From Lachnoclostridium sp. An138 (lineage in GTDB: Bacteria > Bacillota > Clostridia > Lachnospirales > Lachnospiraceae): 64,000 nt of DNA. Positions 26,367-36,193 of this stretch are shown here, piece by piece (positions within the stretch are counted from its first letter, which is position 1; every line of letters begins with the position of its first letter). The notes below the pieces were generated by a model that was not told the origin of the DNA, did not search any database, and saw only the letters and a list, made by a program, of their open reading frames with translations. Where the stretch lies: NCBI RefSeq assembly GCF_002160765.1, contig NZ_NFLF01000011.1, positions 52,143-116,142 on the forward strand, given 5' to 3'. A program made the translations under genes and the position numbers.

Positions 26367-27136
26367 TGCGGTTTCGTCCATGTATTGACATTCATAACGG
26401 CAGGGTCAAGCAGATTGTGGGCGGAAGCCTGAGAGATCAGAACGATTCTGCGGAAGAAAATTTTGTATCGGAGCAGACGGCTGCCTGGTACGCCGCTCTT
26501 TATCAGAAGGACGGTCTCCGGGGAGGTCATGTGATCCTGCTGAACGGAGCGGATTCTCCCTGTTATGAGGCCACCAGGAAGCAGGCGGAAGAGGCCCTGC
26601 GGGCCTATCCGGGAGGTCTCCAGCTCGGCGGAGGCGTCAGCCCGGAAAACGCGGAAGACTGGCTGGACGCGGGAGCTTCCCATGTAATTGTGACATCCTA
26701 TGTGTTCCGAAACGGACAGATTCAGTATGATAATCTGGAGAAAATGAGGAATACTGTAGGAAAAGAGCATCTGGTGCTGGACTTAAGCTGCAGAAAAAAA
26801 GACGGAGACTATTATGTGGTGACAGACCGGTGGCAGAAGTTTACGGACGTGCAGGTGACGCCGGCGCTTCTGACAGAGCTTTCCGCAGCCTGCAGTGAAT
26901 TTCTGATTCACGCGGTGGATGTGGAAGGAAAAGCTTCGGGAATTGAAAAGGACCTTGTCCGGATGCTGGGAGACTGGGAGGGAATTCCCGTCACCTATGC
27001 CGGCGGAGTGGGAAGCATGGGGGATCTGGAGCTGTTAAAAGAGCTTGGAAAGGGCAGAGTAGACGTGACGATTGGGAGCGCTCTGGACCTTTTTGGCGGT
27101 TGTATCCCCTACCAGAATGTGGTATACTTGAACTAG
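26366..27136 (+). CDS. hisA: Phosphoribosylformimino-AICAR ribotide isomerase, eukaryotic (His6) type
   Basis: 256 aa. The start FRPCIDIHNGRVKQIVGGS, the central VILLNGADSPCYEA, LQLGGGVSPENAEDWL, HVIVTSYVF, LVLDLSCRKKDGDYYV, EFLIHAVDVEGKASGI, VTYAGGVGSMGDLELL and GSALDLFGG follow the yeast His6 type rather than the common bacterial HisA, which lacks the VVDLSCRK-like strand. The enzyme converts ProFAR to PRFAR, the fourth step of histidine synthesis, in a (beta-alpha)8 barrel. No other his gene is near; it is coupled to radA by a TAATG overlap. An upstream frame inside radA is ignored because it would add a non-family sequence. Confidence 0.85.
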   Translation: MRFRPCIDIHNGRVKQIVGGSLRDQNDSAEENFVSEQTAAWYAALYQKDGLRGGHVILLNGADSPCYEATRKQAEEALRAYPGGLQLGGGVSPENAEDWLDAGASHVIVTSYVFRNGQIQYDNLEKMRNTVGKEHLVLDLSCRKKDGDYYVVTDRWQKFTDVQVTPALLTELSAACSEFLIHAVDVEGKASGIEKDLVRMLGDWEGIPVTYAGGVGSMGDLELLKELGKGRVDVTIGSALDLFGGCIPYQNVVYLN

Positions 27137-27180
27137 TACAAAAACAGGAAGACCGGGTAAGATTCCGGTGTCCTTTGTAC
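27136..27180 (+). promoter_or_regulatory. Hairpin between hisA and hpf
   Basis: GTACAAA (27136-27142) pairs with TTTGTAC (27174-27180); inside, ACCGG pairs with CCGGT. It starts at the hisA stop codon. I considered a raiA-type RNA, but the gap is too short for the full motif. Confidence 0.5.
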
Positions 27181-27219
27181 TCCAGGCGCGAGCCAAAAAA
27201 GCGTAAAGGAGTTGAGTCT

Positions 27220-27744
<525 letters not shown>

Positions 27745-27794
27745 GACAGGGCTTCGAAGACAGGGAAAATGCCTGTGAGACAGATGAAACGGAT

Positions 27795-27836
27795 GGGGAT
27801 GCCGGCCGGCTGAGAAATCAGCCGGCCGGCATCCCC
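27795..27836. terminator. 19-bp perfect hairpin with GAAA loop after hpf
   Basis: GGGGATGCCGGCCGGCTGA and its exact complement enclose GAAA, a stable GNRA tetraloop. No T-run follows on either strand, so it may act as a terminator of weak type or as an mRNA 3' end protector. Confidence 0.6.
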
Positions 27837-27845
27837 GCGTTGCAG

Positions 27846-27878
27846 ATGGAGAATTTCTATTCTTGAATAATTCTCCAT
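27846..27878 (+). repeat. Inverted repeat around the secA -35 region
   Basis: ATGGAGAATT and its exact complement AATTCTCCAT, 13 bases apart, enclose the TTGAAT -35. It could be an operator or a structure of the upstream transcript. Confidence 0.55.
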
Positions 27879-27891
27879 ATAGTGCTAAAAT
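27863..27891 (+). promoter_or_regulatory. Promoter of secA
   Basis: TTGAAT, 17 bp, TAAAAT, about 110 bp before the secA ATG. It gives secA a structured leader of about 100 nt. Confidence 0.7.
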
Positions 27892-27918
27892 ACAAAACGG
27901 AGTATTGCCAGAAGGCAG

Positions 27919-27985
27919 GAGAAAGCGCCCTGGGGTGCAAGGTGAATTAACCGGAGGTTAAGAGAAAGCGGCCTGGGCCGCAAGG
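27919..27985 (+). ncRNA. secA leader with two matching hairpins
   Basis: GAGAAAGC-GCCCTGGGGT-GCAAGG (27919-27942) and GAGAAAGC-GGCCTGGGCC-GCAAGG (27962-27985) share their flanks while the stem bases differ in a pairing-preserving way (GCGCCC/GGGTGC against GCGGCC/GGCCGC). A third hairpin, TTAACC-GGA-GGTTAA (27947-27961), lies between. This looks like a structured RNA element; no known riboswitch is assigned. Confidence 0.55.
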
Positions 27986-27999
27986 ATTGGAGAAATTAG

Positions 28000-30570
28000 A
28001 TGGGATTTTTAACAAAGGTGTTTGGTACACACAGCGAACATGAATTAAAGCGGATTTATCCGATTGTAGATCGAATCGAAGCTCTTCGTCCGGAAATGAT
28101 GAAGCTGTCGGACGAGGAACTGAAAGGTAAGACGAAAGAGTTTAAGAAGCGTCTGGAAGACGGCGAGACGCTGGATGATCTGCTGGTGGACGCATTTGCC
28201 GCAGTCCGCGAGGCAGCCAGACGTGTGCTCGGCATGGAGCATTACCGGGTACAGCTGATCGGAGGAATTATTCTGCATCAGGGCCGTATCGCCGAGATGA
28301 AGACCGGTGAAGGAAAGACGCTGGTATCGACGCTTCCCGCATATCTGAACGCGCTGGAAGGCAAGGGCGTCCATATTGTTACGGTAAACGATTATCTGGC
28401 TCACCGTGACGCAGAATGGATGGGAAAGGTCCATGAAGCGCTGGGCCTGACCGTAGGCGTGGTGCTCAATGGAAGCACAGGAGATGAGCGCCGGGCAGCC
28501 TATGCCTGCGACATCACTTACGTGACGAATAATGAGCTCGGCTTCGATTACCTGCGTGACAATATGGTTATTTATAAGGAGCAGCTGGTACAGCGGGATC
28601 TTCATTACGCCATCATCGACGAGGTGGACTCGGTACTGATTGATGAGGCGCGGACCCCTCTTATCATTTCCGGCCAGAGCGGAAAGTCCACAAAGCTTTA
28701 TGAGATCTGCGATATCCTGGCAAAATCCATGAAGCGCGGCGAGGCCAGCGGCGAGTTCAGCAAGATGAACGCCATCATGGGCGAAGAGATCACGGAGACG
28801 GGCGATTTCATTGTCAATGAGAAGGATAAGATTGTAAACCTGACCGTGGACGGCGTGAAGCGTGTGGAGGATTACTTCCACATTGAAAACCTGGCTGATC
28901 CGGAAAATCTGGAGATTCAGCACAATATTATCCTGGCTCTGCGGGCCAACTATCTGATGCACCGGGATCAGGATTATGTAGTAAAAGACGATCAGGTCCT
29001 GATCGTAGACGAGTTTACGGGACGTATTATGCCCGGCCGCCGCTATTCCGACGGTCTGCATCAGGCCATCGAGGCCAAGGAGCATGTAAAGGTAAAACGT
29101 GAGAGCAAGACCCTTGCCAATATTACGTTCCAGAACTTCTTCAATAAGTATGACAAGAAGGCCGGTATGACCGGTACGGCTCTGACAGAGGAGAAGGAGT
29201 TCCGTGAGATCTATGGCATGGACGTTATCGAGATTCCCACGAACCGTCCTGTCATCCGGAAAGATCTGGACGACGCCGTATATAAGACTAAGAAAGAAAA
29301 ATTCCACGCGGTAGTGGAGGCCATCAAAGAGGCCCATGCCAAAGGACAGCCTGTGCTGGTAGGTACGATTACCATTGAGACCTCTGAGTATTTAAGCGGT
29401 CTTCTGCGTAAGCAGGGCATCCCTCACGAAGTGCTGAATGCGAAATTCCATGAGCGCGAGGCAGAGATCGTGGCTCTGGCCGGCCAGCACGGCGCCGTGA
29501 CCATCGCCACGAATATGGCCGGCCGTGGTACGGATATCAAGCTGGATGACGATGCCCGTGCGGCAGGAGGACTGAAGATCATCGGCACCGAGCGCCATGA
29601 GGCGAGACGTATTGACAATCAGCTGCGCGGCCGTTCCGGACGACAGGGAGACCCGGGTGAGTCCCGTTTCTACATCTCTCTGGAGGATGATTTGATGCGT
29701 CTGTTCGGATCGGAGCGTCTGATGAGTGTATTCAATGCTCTGGGCGTGCCGGAGAATGAGCAGATCGAGCACAAGATGCTGTCTGACGCCATTGAAAAGG
29801 CTCAGAAGAAGATCGAGAGTAATAACTTCGGTATCCGTAAGAACCTGCTGGAATATGACCAGGTTATGAATGAGCAGCGTGAGATCATCTATGCGGAGCG
29901 CCGCCGGGTGCTGAACGGCGAGAGCATGCGCGACGCTATCTACAAGATGATCACCGATACGGTAGAGAATGTGGTAGACAGCCTGATTGGAGATGACCAG
30001 GACAAGGCGGACTGGGATCTGATAGGACTGAACGAAAGCCTGCTGCGTACAATCCCCTTAAAGCCCATTACGCCGGAGCGGATTGAAGACAAAAAGAATA
30101 AGAATGAATTGAAGCATATGCTGAAGGAAGAGGCTGTGAAGCTTTACGAGCTCAAGGAAGCGGAGTTCCCGAATCCGGAGATGCTGCGTGAGCTGGAGCG
30201 CGTATTCCTGCTGAAGGTTATTGACCGGAAGTGGATGGACCATATCGACGATATGGATCAGCTCCGCCAGGGCATCGGCCTGCAGGCCTTCGCCCAGAGA
30301 GATCCGCTGGTAGAATATAAGCTGAGCGGCTATGAGATGTTCTCGGCCATGACAGCCAGCATTCAGGAGGAGACCGTCCGGATTCTGATGCATGTGCGCG
30401 TGGAAGAGAAGGCTGAGCGTGAGCAGGTAGCCAAGGTGACCGGCACGAATAAGGATACCTCCATGGCGAACGCGCCGAAGAAGCGCGAGGCTGCCAAGGT
30501 CTATCCGAATGATCCCTGTCCCTGCGGAAGCGGCAAGAAATATAAGCAGTGCTGCGGAAGAAAGGCATAG
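28000..30570 (+). CDS. secA: Preprotein translocase ATPase SecA
   Basis: 856 aa. The motor of the Sec export pathway. Walker [11 protein letters not shown] (about residue 102), [19 protein letters not shown], the preprotein cross-linking part, the second nucleotide-binding domain with [11 protein letters not shown] and [15 protein letters not shown], and the helical scaffold. The C-terminus holds the zinc-binding [14 protein letters not shown] motif that contacts SecB-like partners and ribosomes. The start ATG is preceded by a modest TTGGAG. Usual length for Firmicutes. Confidence 0.97.
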   Translation: MGFLTKVFGTHSEHELKRIYPIVDRIEALRPEMMKLSDEELKGKTKEFKKRLEDGETLDDLLVDAFAAVREAARRVLGMEHYRVQLIGGIILHQGRIAEMKTGEGKTLVSTLPAYLNALEGKGVHIVTVNDYLAHRDAEWMGKVHEALGLTVGVVLNGSTGDERRAAYACDITYVTNNELGFDYLRDNMVIYKEQLVQRDLHYAIIDEVDSVLIDEARTPLIISGQSGKSTKLYEICDILAKSMKRGEASGEFSKMNAIMGEEITETGDFIVNEKDKIVNLTVDGVKRVEDYFHIENLADPENLEIQHNIILALRANYLMHRDQDYVVKDDQVLIVDEFTGRIMPGRRYSDGLHQAIEAKEHVKVKRESKTLANITFQNFFNKYDKKAGMTGTALTEEKEFREIYGMDVIEIPTNRPVIRKDLDDAVYKTKKEKFHAVVEAIKEAHAKGQPVLVGTITIETSEYLSGLLRKQGIPHEVLNAKFHEREAEIVALAGQHGAVTIATNMAGRGTDIKLDDDARAAGGLKIIGTERHEARRIDNQLRGRSGRQGDPGESRFYISLEDDLMRLFGSERLMSVFNALGVPENEQIEHKMLSDAIEKAQKKIESNNFGIRKNLLEYDQVMNEQREIIYAERRRVLNGESMRDAIYKMITDTVENVVDSLIGDDQDKADWDLIGLNESLLRTIPLKPITPERIEDKKNKNELKHMLKEEAVKLYELKEAEFPNPEMLRELERVFLLKVIDRKWMDHIDDMDQLRQGIGLQAFAQRDPLVEYKLSGYEMFSAMTASIQEETVRILMHVRVEEKAEREQVAKVTGTNKDTSMANAPKKREAAKVYPNDPCPCGSGKKYKQCCGRKA

Positions 30571-30603
30571 GAAGACTGCGGAAGTAAAAAAATGATGTTA
30601 ATT

Positions 30604-30656
30604 AAAAAGAGTACTGTTCATTTCATCGCGAAAGATTGAACGGTACTCTTTTTTCT
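30604..30656. terminator. Terminator between secA and the ROK gene
   Basis: AAAGAGTAC-GTTCA pairs with TGAAC-GGTACTCTTT with one mismatch; runs of A before and T after the stem make it usable on both strands. Confidence 0.85.
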
Positions 30657-30674
30657 CTTCCTTTCATAGTTCTT

Positions 30675-31844
30675 TTATATCTTGGCCAGCCCTGATTTTG
30701 CGGGCAGATTCAGGTGGCTGACCCCGAGAAAGCTTCGGATGCACACGCAGGCTGCGCCCAGCAGGATAGAAGTATCCTGGAGACCGGAGGGAACCAGGCG
30801 GCAGTAGGAATGCATACGGTTTCTCAGATTATCCTGAATGCGCTGCAGCACTTCAGGAAAATAGATCGTGAAGGAGCTGTTTATCACGATGATGTCAGGA
30901 TTGAAAATATTCAGCAGGTTATTGATGCCAATGGCCATATACCGGACAAAGTCATCCAGAAGCCCCAGGGCTTCCGGTTCCTGACGGCCGCAGGCAGCCA
31001 CAAAGGCATCAATATCCGTTTTCTCCAGATTCATCCTGTCTGCGTACTGACGCAGGATGGCCCGCTCGGAAGCGTACTGCTCCAGACAGCCCAGATTGCC
31101 GCAGGGGCAGGGCCGGCCATCCGGCTCGATGATAGTATGGCCGAATTCTCCGGCGCTGCCGTTAGCTCCGGTGTACAGAGCATTATCAATGACTACTCCC
31201 ACGCCCACACCGGAGTGAACACTGACGCCGATGAGATTGGGCACATGGTAGTAAAAGGCGTGTTCTCCCAGAGCGGAGAGATTGGCTTCGTTATTGAGAA
31301 AGACGGGAACGTGGAATTCCTCTTCCAGTGTCTCACGGAAGGGAAGATCCGCATAGGAGGTATAAGGGGTAAAAAGCACTTCATTTTTCCAGACCATGCC
31401 ATGGATACCCAGACAGATTCCGACCACCCCCCAGGGAGTGGGCTCCAGTGGCTCCGTCATTTCCCGGATCACGGAGATCAGGAGCGGGAGAATGGTATCG
31501 CGGTCCGCGGTGTTGGGATATTGTTTCAGGCGGCAGTTTTCCCCCAGAAGATTTGAGGTCATGGCGGCAATGGTGTCCACGTTCAGGTCGATGGACAGCA
31601 CATGCCCGCAGGAAGCGTTGAAGGTCAGAAGGATGGGTTTGCGGCCCATGGAGGTGTCGTCGCTTCCCACCTCAATCACCAGATTTTTTTCTATGAGCTC
31701 CAGAACGATTGCGGAAACAGTGGCCTTGGTAAGTCCTGACTGTTTGGACAGGGCTGCCCGCGAAATCTTTCCTTCCCGGAGAATAATTTCCAGAATCAGA
31801 TGACTGTTGATGTCTCTTATTAGTTCTTTGCTTCCTGTTCTCAT
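30675..31844 (-). CDS. xylR: ROK-family transcriptional repressor, probably XylR
   Basis: 389 aa. An N-terminal winged helix-turn-helix (SKQSGLTKATVSAIVLEL, about residues 33-50) is followed by a ROK sugar-kinase-like domain: a VLSIDLNVDTIAAM strand, the NNEANLSALGEH region, the GVGVGVVIDNALYTGANG motif, GEFGHTII and the zinc motif CPCGNLGCLEQYA. ROK repressors with this plan include XylR and NagC. The palindrome in its own promoter resembles XylR operators, and a second one lies before the sugar transporter genes. The sugar is therefore inferred as xylose. GGCGG before the ATG is a modest RBS. Confidence 0.8.
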   Translation of the reverse strand: MRTGSKELIRDINSHLILEIILREGKISRAALSKQSGLTKATVSAIVLELIEKNLVIEVGSDDTSMGRKPILLTFNASCGHVLSIDLNVDTIAAMTSNLLGENCRLKQYPNTADRDTILPLLISVIREMTEPLEPTPWGVVGICLGIHGMVWKNEVLFTPYTSYADLPFRETLEEEFHVPVFLNNEANLSALGEHAFYYHVPNLIGVSVHSGVGVGVVIDNALYTGANGSAGEFGHTIIEPDGRPCPCGNLGCLEQYASERAILRQYADRMNLEKTDIDAFVAACGRQEPEALGLLDDFVRYMAIGINNLLNIFNPDIIVINSSFTIYFPEVLQRIQDNLRNRMHSYCRLVPSGLQDTSILLGAACVCIRSFLGVSHLNLPAKSGLAKI

Positions 31845-31908
31845 ATTTTACCGCCTTTTGTGCTGCAAATGTAAAATGTTCCGTCTTCTGACTGTTTCCA
31901 GTATAATA

Positions 31909-31935
31909 TACTTTGTTTGGAAAGTAAACAAAATA
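31909..31935. promoter_or_regulatory. XylR-like operator 1
   Basis: TACTTTGTTT and AAACAAAATA around a 7-bp centre, a 9-of-10 match. The TTTGTTT/AAACAAA arms resemble known XylR sites of Firmicutes. It overlaps the likely minus-strand ROK promoter (TTGTTT, 17 bp, TATTAT) and abuts the plus-strand promoter. Confidence 0.65.
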
Positions 31936-31936
31936 C

Positions 31937-31968
31937 TTGCATTCCCATATGTGAAATGTTACTATAAT
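31937..31968 (+). promoter_or_regulatory. Promoter of the sugar-sensor operon
   Basis: TTGCAT with TACTAT at 17 bp (or TATAAT at 20 bp), about 90 bp before the binding-protein gene. It sits directly beside operator 1. Confidence 0.55.
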
Positions 31969-32058
31969 TCTAAGTTAATTCAGTAAATGAACTAATGCTG
32001 GTATACAAGGGGGAATACCGTATGGTCTCTTGCATACCGACGCTAAAGGTGGCCCAAA

Positions 32059-33099
32059 ATGAAAAAGAGAAAAATCAGCTGGGTGGCAGCGGCAGTCTGT
32101 TTTCTGCTGCTGCTTTTCGGCGTGACAGTATCTATGCTTGCAGCGTTCCGTTCAAGCGTACGTCAGGTATCGCGGCAGGAGGAACTGGAGGCGGAACGTT
32201 TCGGTTCCTATTATGCCCTGATTTCAGAGGATGACGATACCCTGCTCTGGAATTCCGTATACGAAGGAGCAAAGGCAGAGGGAGAAGAAAACTGGGATGC
32301 CTGCGTGGAGTTTTTCGGCGGCCGTCTGGTTTCAGAGCGGACCACAGGAGAAAAGCTGCGCATGGCCATAGACGCGGGGGTGGACGGCATCATTCTGAAC
32401 GGAGACGGAAGCCCGGAGGTGGAAGCGCTGGTAAAAGAGGCCAGACAGAAAGGCATTCCCGTGGTGACGGCGCTGAATGACGGAGCCGAAGACATCCGGC
32501 AGTGTTTTGTGGGCGTGAACAGTTACAATCTGGGCAAGGAATACGCGGAAAGAATCTGGGGGCTGCTGCAGGAGATCCGGAGCGACTGCCAGATTCAGGT
32601 ACTTTTAAATTCCGGGGACGCAGACTCAGGGAAGAACACCCTGTTTCTGGGGCTGAGGGACAGCCTGGAACAGAGAATTTCCCAGAAGGAATGGCCCTGG
32701 CAGGTGGAGATCAGCGCCACGGCAGTGGACGGCAGCGACGCGTTTCAGACTGAAGAAGTCATCCGCCAGCTGATGGTGGAGGCTGCGCCACGGCCGAAGA
32801 TTCTGGTGTGCCTAAGCGAGGCGGACACGAGAAGGGCCTATCAGGCTGCGGTGGACTACAACCGGGTGGGAGAGGTGCGGATTCTCGGGTACTATGAGTC
32901 CCGGCAGGTGCTGGAAGGCATAGACAAAGAAATCATTGATTCCACCATCACGGTAGACGGGGAGCAGGTGGGAAGCCTCTGCGTGCAGGCGCTGGGAGAA
33001 TACCGGAAGACAGGATATGTGAATGGCTATCTTCCGGTGGATACCTGTCTCATCGACAGGGGAAATGTGTCCGAATACCTGGAACGGTATCCGGAATAA
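32059..33099 (+). CDS. Membrane-anchored sugar-binding sensor protein (XylFII-like)
   Basis: 346 aa. One N-terminal helix (about residues 8-30, WVAAAVCFLLLLFGVTVSML) without a lipobox, then a periplasmic-binding-protein fold of the ribose/xylose type: LRMAIDAGVDGIILNGDGS, EARQKGIPVVTALND, CFVGVNSYNLGKEYA and LPVDTCLIDRGNVSEYL at the end. AAAGGTGG precedes ATG 32059. It is the first gene before a sensor kinase and a response regulator. In Clostridium beijerinckii an anchored XylFII with LytS and YesN senses D-xylose outside the cell; the arrangement here is the same, so a sensing rather than a transport role is inferred. Confidence 0.78.
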   Translation: MKKRKISWVAAAVCFLLLLFGVTVSMLAAFRSSVRQVSRQEELEAERFGSYYALISEDDDTLLWNSVYEGAKAEGEENWDACVEFFGGRLVSERTTGEKLRMAIDAGVDGIILNGDGSPEVEALVKEARQKGIPVVTALNDGAEDIRQCFVGVNSYNLGKEYAERIWGLLQEIRSDCQIQVLLNSGDADSGKNTLFLGLRDSLEQRISQKEWPWQVEISATAVDGSDAFQTEEVIRQLMVEAAPRPKILVCLSEADTRRAYQAAVDYNRVGEVRILGYYESRQVLEGIDKEIIDSTITVDGEQVGSLCVQALGEYRKTGYVNGYLPVDTCLIDRGNVSEYLERYPE

Positions 33100-33111
33100 G
33101 GGGGCTGTGTC

Positions 33112-34608
33112 ATGAAAATATGGGAATCTCTGTCCATTCGGGTGAAACTGACATCGGCCTTCCTGCTCACGCTTCTGATTCTGTTTTTTATCAATCTGTT
33201 TCTTTACATGAACGTCAATTCCATGCTGGAGCGGGTCAATGAGGTCTATCAGAGCAACAGCAGACTGAACGAGCTTTCCGAGACTCTGGAAAAGGTGCAG
33301 AACAGTATGACGGAGTATCTGAGCGTAAAAAGCACGGATACCCTGGATGCCTATTATCAGAACTGCCAGGAGCTGAACCGTCAGCTGCAGGAGCTGAACG
33401 AGGAAATCTGCGGCAATGAAATACTGATGATGGAGCGGAATATCCGGAGGATGACGGCGGAATATCTGGAAGTGACGGACGAGGCCATGCAGGCCAAGCG
33501 CGGACGCAACATCGAGAGGTACGGCCAGAAGTATGAGGAGGCTTCTCAGAAATTTGAATATATCAACGACTGGATTTACAGTCTGAACAACATGCGGTTT
33601 GAGATCAACACGGACAGCTATCTGACGCTGGTGGGAAGCTTACGGATCTTTGAACGGTTCAGCCTGGTAATCCTGGTCCTGGCGGGAATTGCCAATGGAT
33701 TTCTCATCTATGTGCTGGCGAGAAACATTACCGGGCCGCTGACGGCGCTGGCCGGGACGGCCAATCAGGTGGCCGGCGGCCGGCTGGACGTGGAGCTGCT
33801 GCAGGCCCGCGGCCAGGATGAGGTGGCGGTCGTGACAGGAGCCTTCAACCAGATGATCGAGAGTATCCGGCTCAATCTGGAGCGGACCAGGGAGAACATG
33901 GAGAAGGAAGCAGCCATGAAGGAAAAGCAGCTGATGATGGAAAGCCATCTGAAAGACGCCCAGCTCAAATACCTTCAGGCGCAGATCAATCCGCATTTTC
34001 TTTTTAATACCCTGAATGCGGGCGCTCAGCTTGCCATGATGGAGGGCGCGGAGAAGACCTGCCTTTTCGTGGAGAATATGGCGGATTTCTTCCGTTATAA
34101 CGTAAAGAAGATCAATCAGGAGGCTACCCTCCGGGAAGAGCTGGAGCTGGTGGACAGTTATCTGTATATCATGAATGTACGCTTCGGCGGGGAGATTCAT
34201 TTCAGCAGCAGAGTGGACGAGGAACTTCTGAATGTGAAAGTTCCCAGCATGATTCTGCAGCCCATCGTGGAAAATGCCGTCAGTTACGGTATCCGGGGCA
34301 TCGAATGGGAAGGATGGATTTTTCTGACGGCAGGCCGGGAGGATGGAAGAATCCGGGTCTCTATCCGGGATAACGGAGCAGGCATGAGCCGGGAAAAGAT
34401 CCGGGAAGTCATGGAAGGAAAGGTGCAGGAGACGGATCTTTCCAGAAATTCCACGGGAATCGGCCTGGGCAATGTGATTAGCCGTCTCCGTCTGTATTAC
34501 AATACAGAACATGTGCTGGAGATACGGAGCGAAGGAGAAAACAGGGGAACAGAAGTCATTCTGTATCTGCCTGATCTGGATACGGGGGAGGGAGAAGAAG
34601 ATGTATAA
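33112..34608 (+). CDS. Sensor histidine kinase, LytS/YesM type
   Basis: 498 aa. Two membrane helices (about 15-37 and 184-206) flank an extracellular coiled-coil domain; a HAMP domain follows (NITGPLTALAGTANQVAGG). The His_kinase domain shows QAQINPHFLFNTLN with the phosphoacceptor His at about 295, and the HATPase part has QPIVENAVSYGI, DNGAGM and TGIGLGNV. The extracellular part lacks a sugar pocket, so it probably reads the anchored binding protein. The regulator gene starts inside its 3' end. Confidence 0.9.
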   Translation: MKIWESLSIRVKLTSAFLLTLLILFFINLFLYMNVNSMLERVNEVYQSNSRLNELSETLEKVQNSMTEYLSVKSTDTLDAYYQNCQELNRQLQELNEEICGNEILMMERNIRRMTAEYLEVTDEAMQAKRGRNIERYGQKYEEASQKFEYINDWIYSLNNMRFEINTDSYLTLVGSLRIFERFSLVILVLAGIANGFLIYVLARNITGPLTALAGTANQVAGGRLDVELLQARGQDEVAVVTGAFNQMIESIRLNLERTRENMEKEAAMKEKQLMMESHLKDAQLKYLQAQINPHFLFNTLNAGAQLAMMEGAEKTCLFVENMADFFRYNVKKINQEATLREELELVDSYLYIMNVRFGGEIHFSSRVDEELLNVKVPSMILQPIVENAVSYGIRGIEWEGWIFLTAGREDGRIRVSIRDNGAGMSREKIREVMEGKVQETDLSRNSTGIGLGNVISRLRLYYNTEHVLEIRSEGENRGTEVILYLPDLDTGEGEEDV

Positions 34609-36193
34609 GATTATGCTGGCGGATGACGAAGGGATCGTAATTGATTCGCTGACCTTTATTATCCGGCAGAATTTCGGGGAAAACTGCGAGATTGCTTCGG
34701 CGAAAACAGGGCGGAGCGTCATAGAGCTGGCTGAGAGCTTCCGTCCGGATATTGCATTCATGGATATTCAGATGCCCGGAATCAACGGAATCGAGGCCAT
34801 GAAGGAGATCAAGAAAAACAATTCCAATACCATTTTTATTGTGATGTCTGCCTATGACAAGTTTGATTATGCCAAGGAAGCCATCAATCTGGGGGTTCTG
34901 GATTATCTGAATAAGCCTGTAAACCAGAAGAAGATAGTAAGCGTGCTTCAGAAAGCCATGGATCTCATAGACGCGAGAAGAGAAAAGCGCAGCAGAGATC
35001 TGGAGATCAAGGAAAAACTGGAATTCGTAGTTCCCGTGATTGAGCAGGGCTTTGTCATGGCGGGGCTTCTGCAGGAGGGGGAGACCTCGGGGATCGAGAA
35101 CTACCGGGAGCTTCTGGGCATGACGGAGCATAATATGTTCACGCTGGTGCTGGAGTTCGGGGAGGAGATCGAGGACGAGAAGATGACGAACCCTGTGGGG
35201 ACGGGAGTGCGCCTGCAGAGCTTTTATTCCCGAATCCGGGATATCATCAAGGACTATTACCACTGCTTTATCGGGCCGCTGATGACCAATCGTCTGGTCT
35301 GCTGCGTTCCCACCGAGATGGAGCAGGGAGATTACGACAGCAGGGTACGGGACGTGGAGCGCTGCCGCCAGATGCAGAAAAAAATTTCAGAGTATACGGG
35401 ACTTACCTGCCGCATTGGTATCGGAAGCATTCTTCCGCCGGAGAAGATGGAGGAGTCCTACCGGGACGCCCAGAAGGCTCTGGAGACAGGAAAGGGAAGC
35501 GTGGCCCACTGCAGGGATCTGCCGGTTTTCTGCGAGTACGAGCCGGATTACCCCCTTCATCTGGAAAACCGGTTATTCGACTGCATCAAGGCCGGAAAAG
35601 TTCAGGAATCCAAGGAGGCGGCAAAGGTTTACTTTAACTGGATGGAGGAGACCCAGAAGGAGTATGAGCCGAATATCCGTCTGAAGGCGCTGGAGTTTGT
35701 GCTTTTTATGGAGTATGTCGCCTATAAAAGCGGCGGCCTGGTGTACCGCTTCCGTGACAGGGCGGAATATCTGGAACTGATTGAAAAGGAAGATCTGGGA
35801 AAGGTACGTGCCTGGTTTATTCAGAAGACCGAGGCCGCGGCGGGAAATGTGGCGGGACAGAAAAAGGAGTATTCCAGCGAGGCCATTGAGAGGGCGCAGA
35901 AGTACATACGGCAGAATTACCGGAAAGATCTGTCTCTGGAAGAGATGTCCCGGCAGATGGATATGAGCCCCTATTACTTCAGTAAGCTGTTCAAAGAAGT
36001 GACAGGTTCCAATTTCGTGGAATATGTGACGGGCGTGCGCATGGAGCGCGCCAGAGAGCTGCTTACAGAGGGCAGAAAGAGTATCAAACAGATTTGCGCT
36101 GAGATTGGCTACAGTGATCCCAATTATTTCAGCCGTATCTTTAAAAAATACGAAGGCTGCACGCCGACAGAGTTCAGGGAGGGGAAGGTGTGA
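34601..36193 (+). CDS. Response regulator with AraC-type DNA-binding domain (YesN type)
   Basis: 530 aa. Receiver domain 1-120 with the acidic pair ADDE and phosphoacceptor Asp at 55 in FMDIQMPGING, then Lys in YLNKPVN. A middle part of about 300 residues follows, and a C-terminal AraC double helix-turn-helix (LSLEEMSRQMDMSPYYFSKL and IKQICAEIGYSDPNYFSRIF). ATG 34601 overlaps the kinase stop by eight bases. It likely activates the transporter operon from the region 37.3-37.4 kb. Confidence 0.92.
   Translation: MYKIMLADDEGIVIDSLTFIIRQNFGENCEIASAKTGRSVIELAESFRPDIAFMDIQMPGINGIEAMKEIKKNNSNTIFIVMSAYDKFDYAKEAINLGVLDYLNKPVNQKKIVSVLQKAMDLIDARREKRSRDLEIKEKLEFVVPVIEQGFVMAGLLQEGETSGIENYRELLGMTEHNMFTLVLEFGEEIEDEKMTNPVGTGVRLQSFYSRIRDIIKDYYHCFIGPLMTNRLVCCVPTEMEQGDYDSRVRDVERCRQMQKKISEYTGLTCRIGIGSILPPEKMEESYRDAQKALETGKGSVAHCRDLPVFCEYEPDYPLHLENRLFDCIKAGKVQESKEAAKVYFNWMEETQKEYEPNIRLKALEFVLFMEYVAYKSGGLVYRFRDRAEYLELIEKEDLGKVRAWFIQKTEAAAGNVAGQKKEYSSEAIERAQKYIRQNYRKDLSLEEMSRQMDMSPYYFSKLFKEVTGSNFVEYVTGVRMERARELLTEGRKSIKQICAEIGYSDPNYFSRIFKKYEGCTPTEFREGKV

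Noticed and set aside
27137..27219. raiA-type structured RNA before hpf
   Set aside because: Only one small hairpin fits into 83 bases; the full motif is much longer.
28045..29337. Long open frame (430 codons) on the minus strand inside secA
   Set aside because: Exact antisense of a certain gene, no family motif and no ribosome binding site; it arises from secA codon use.
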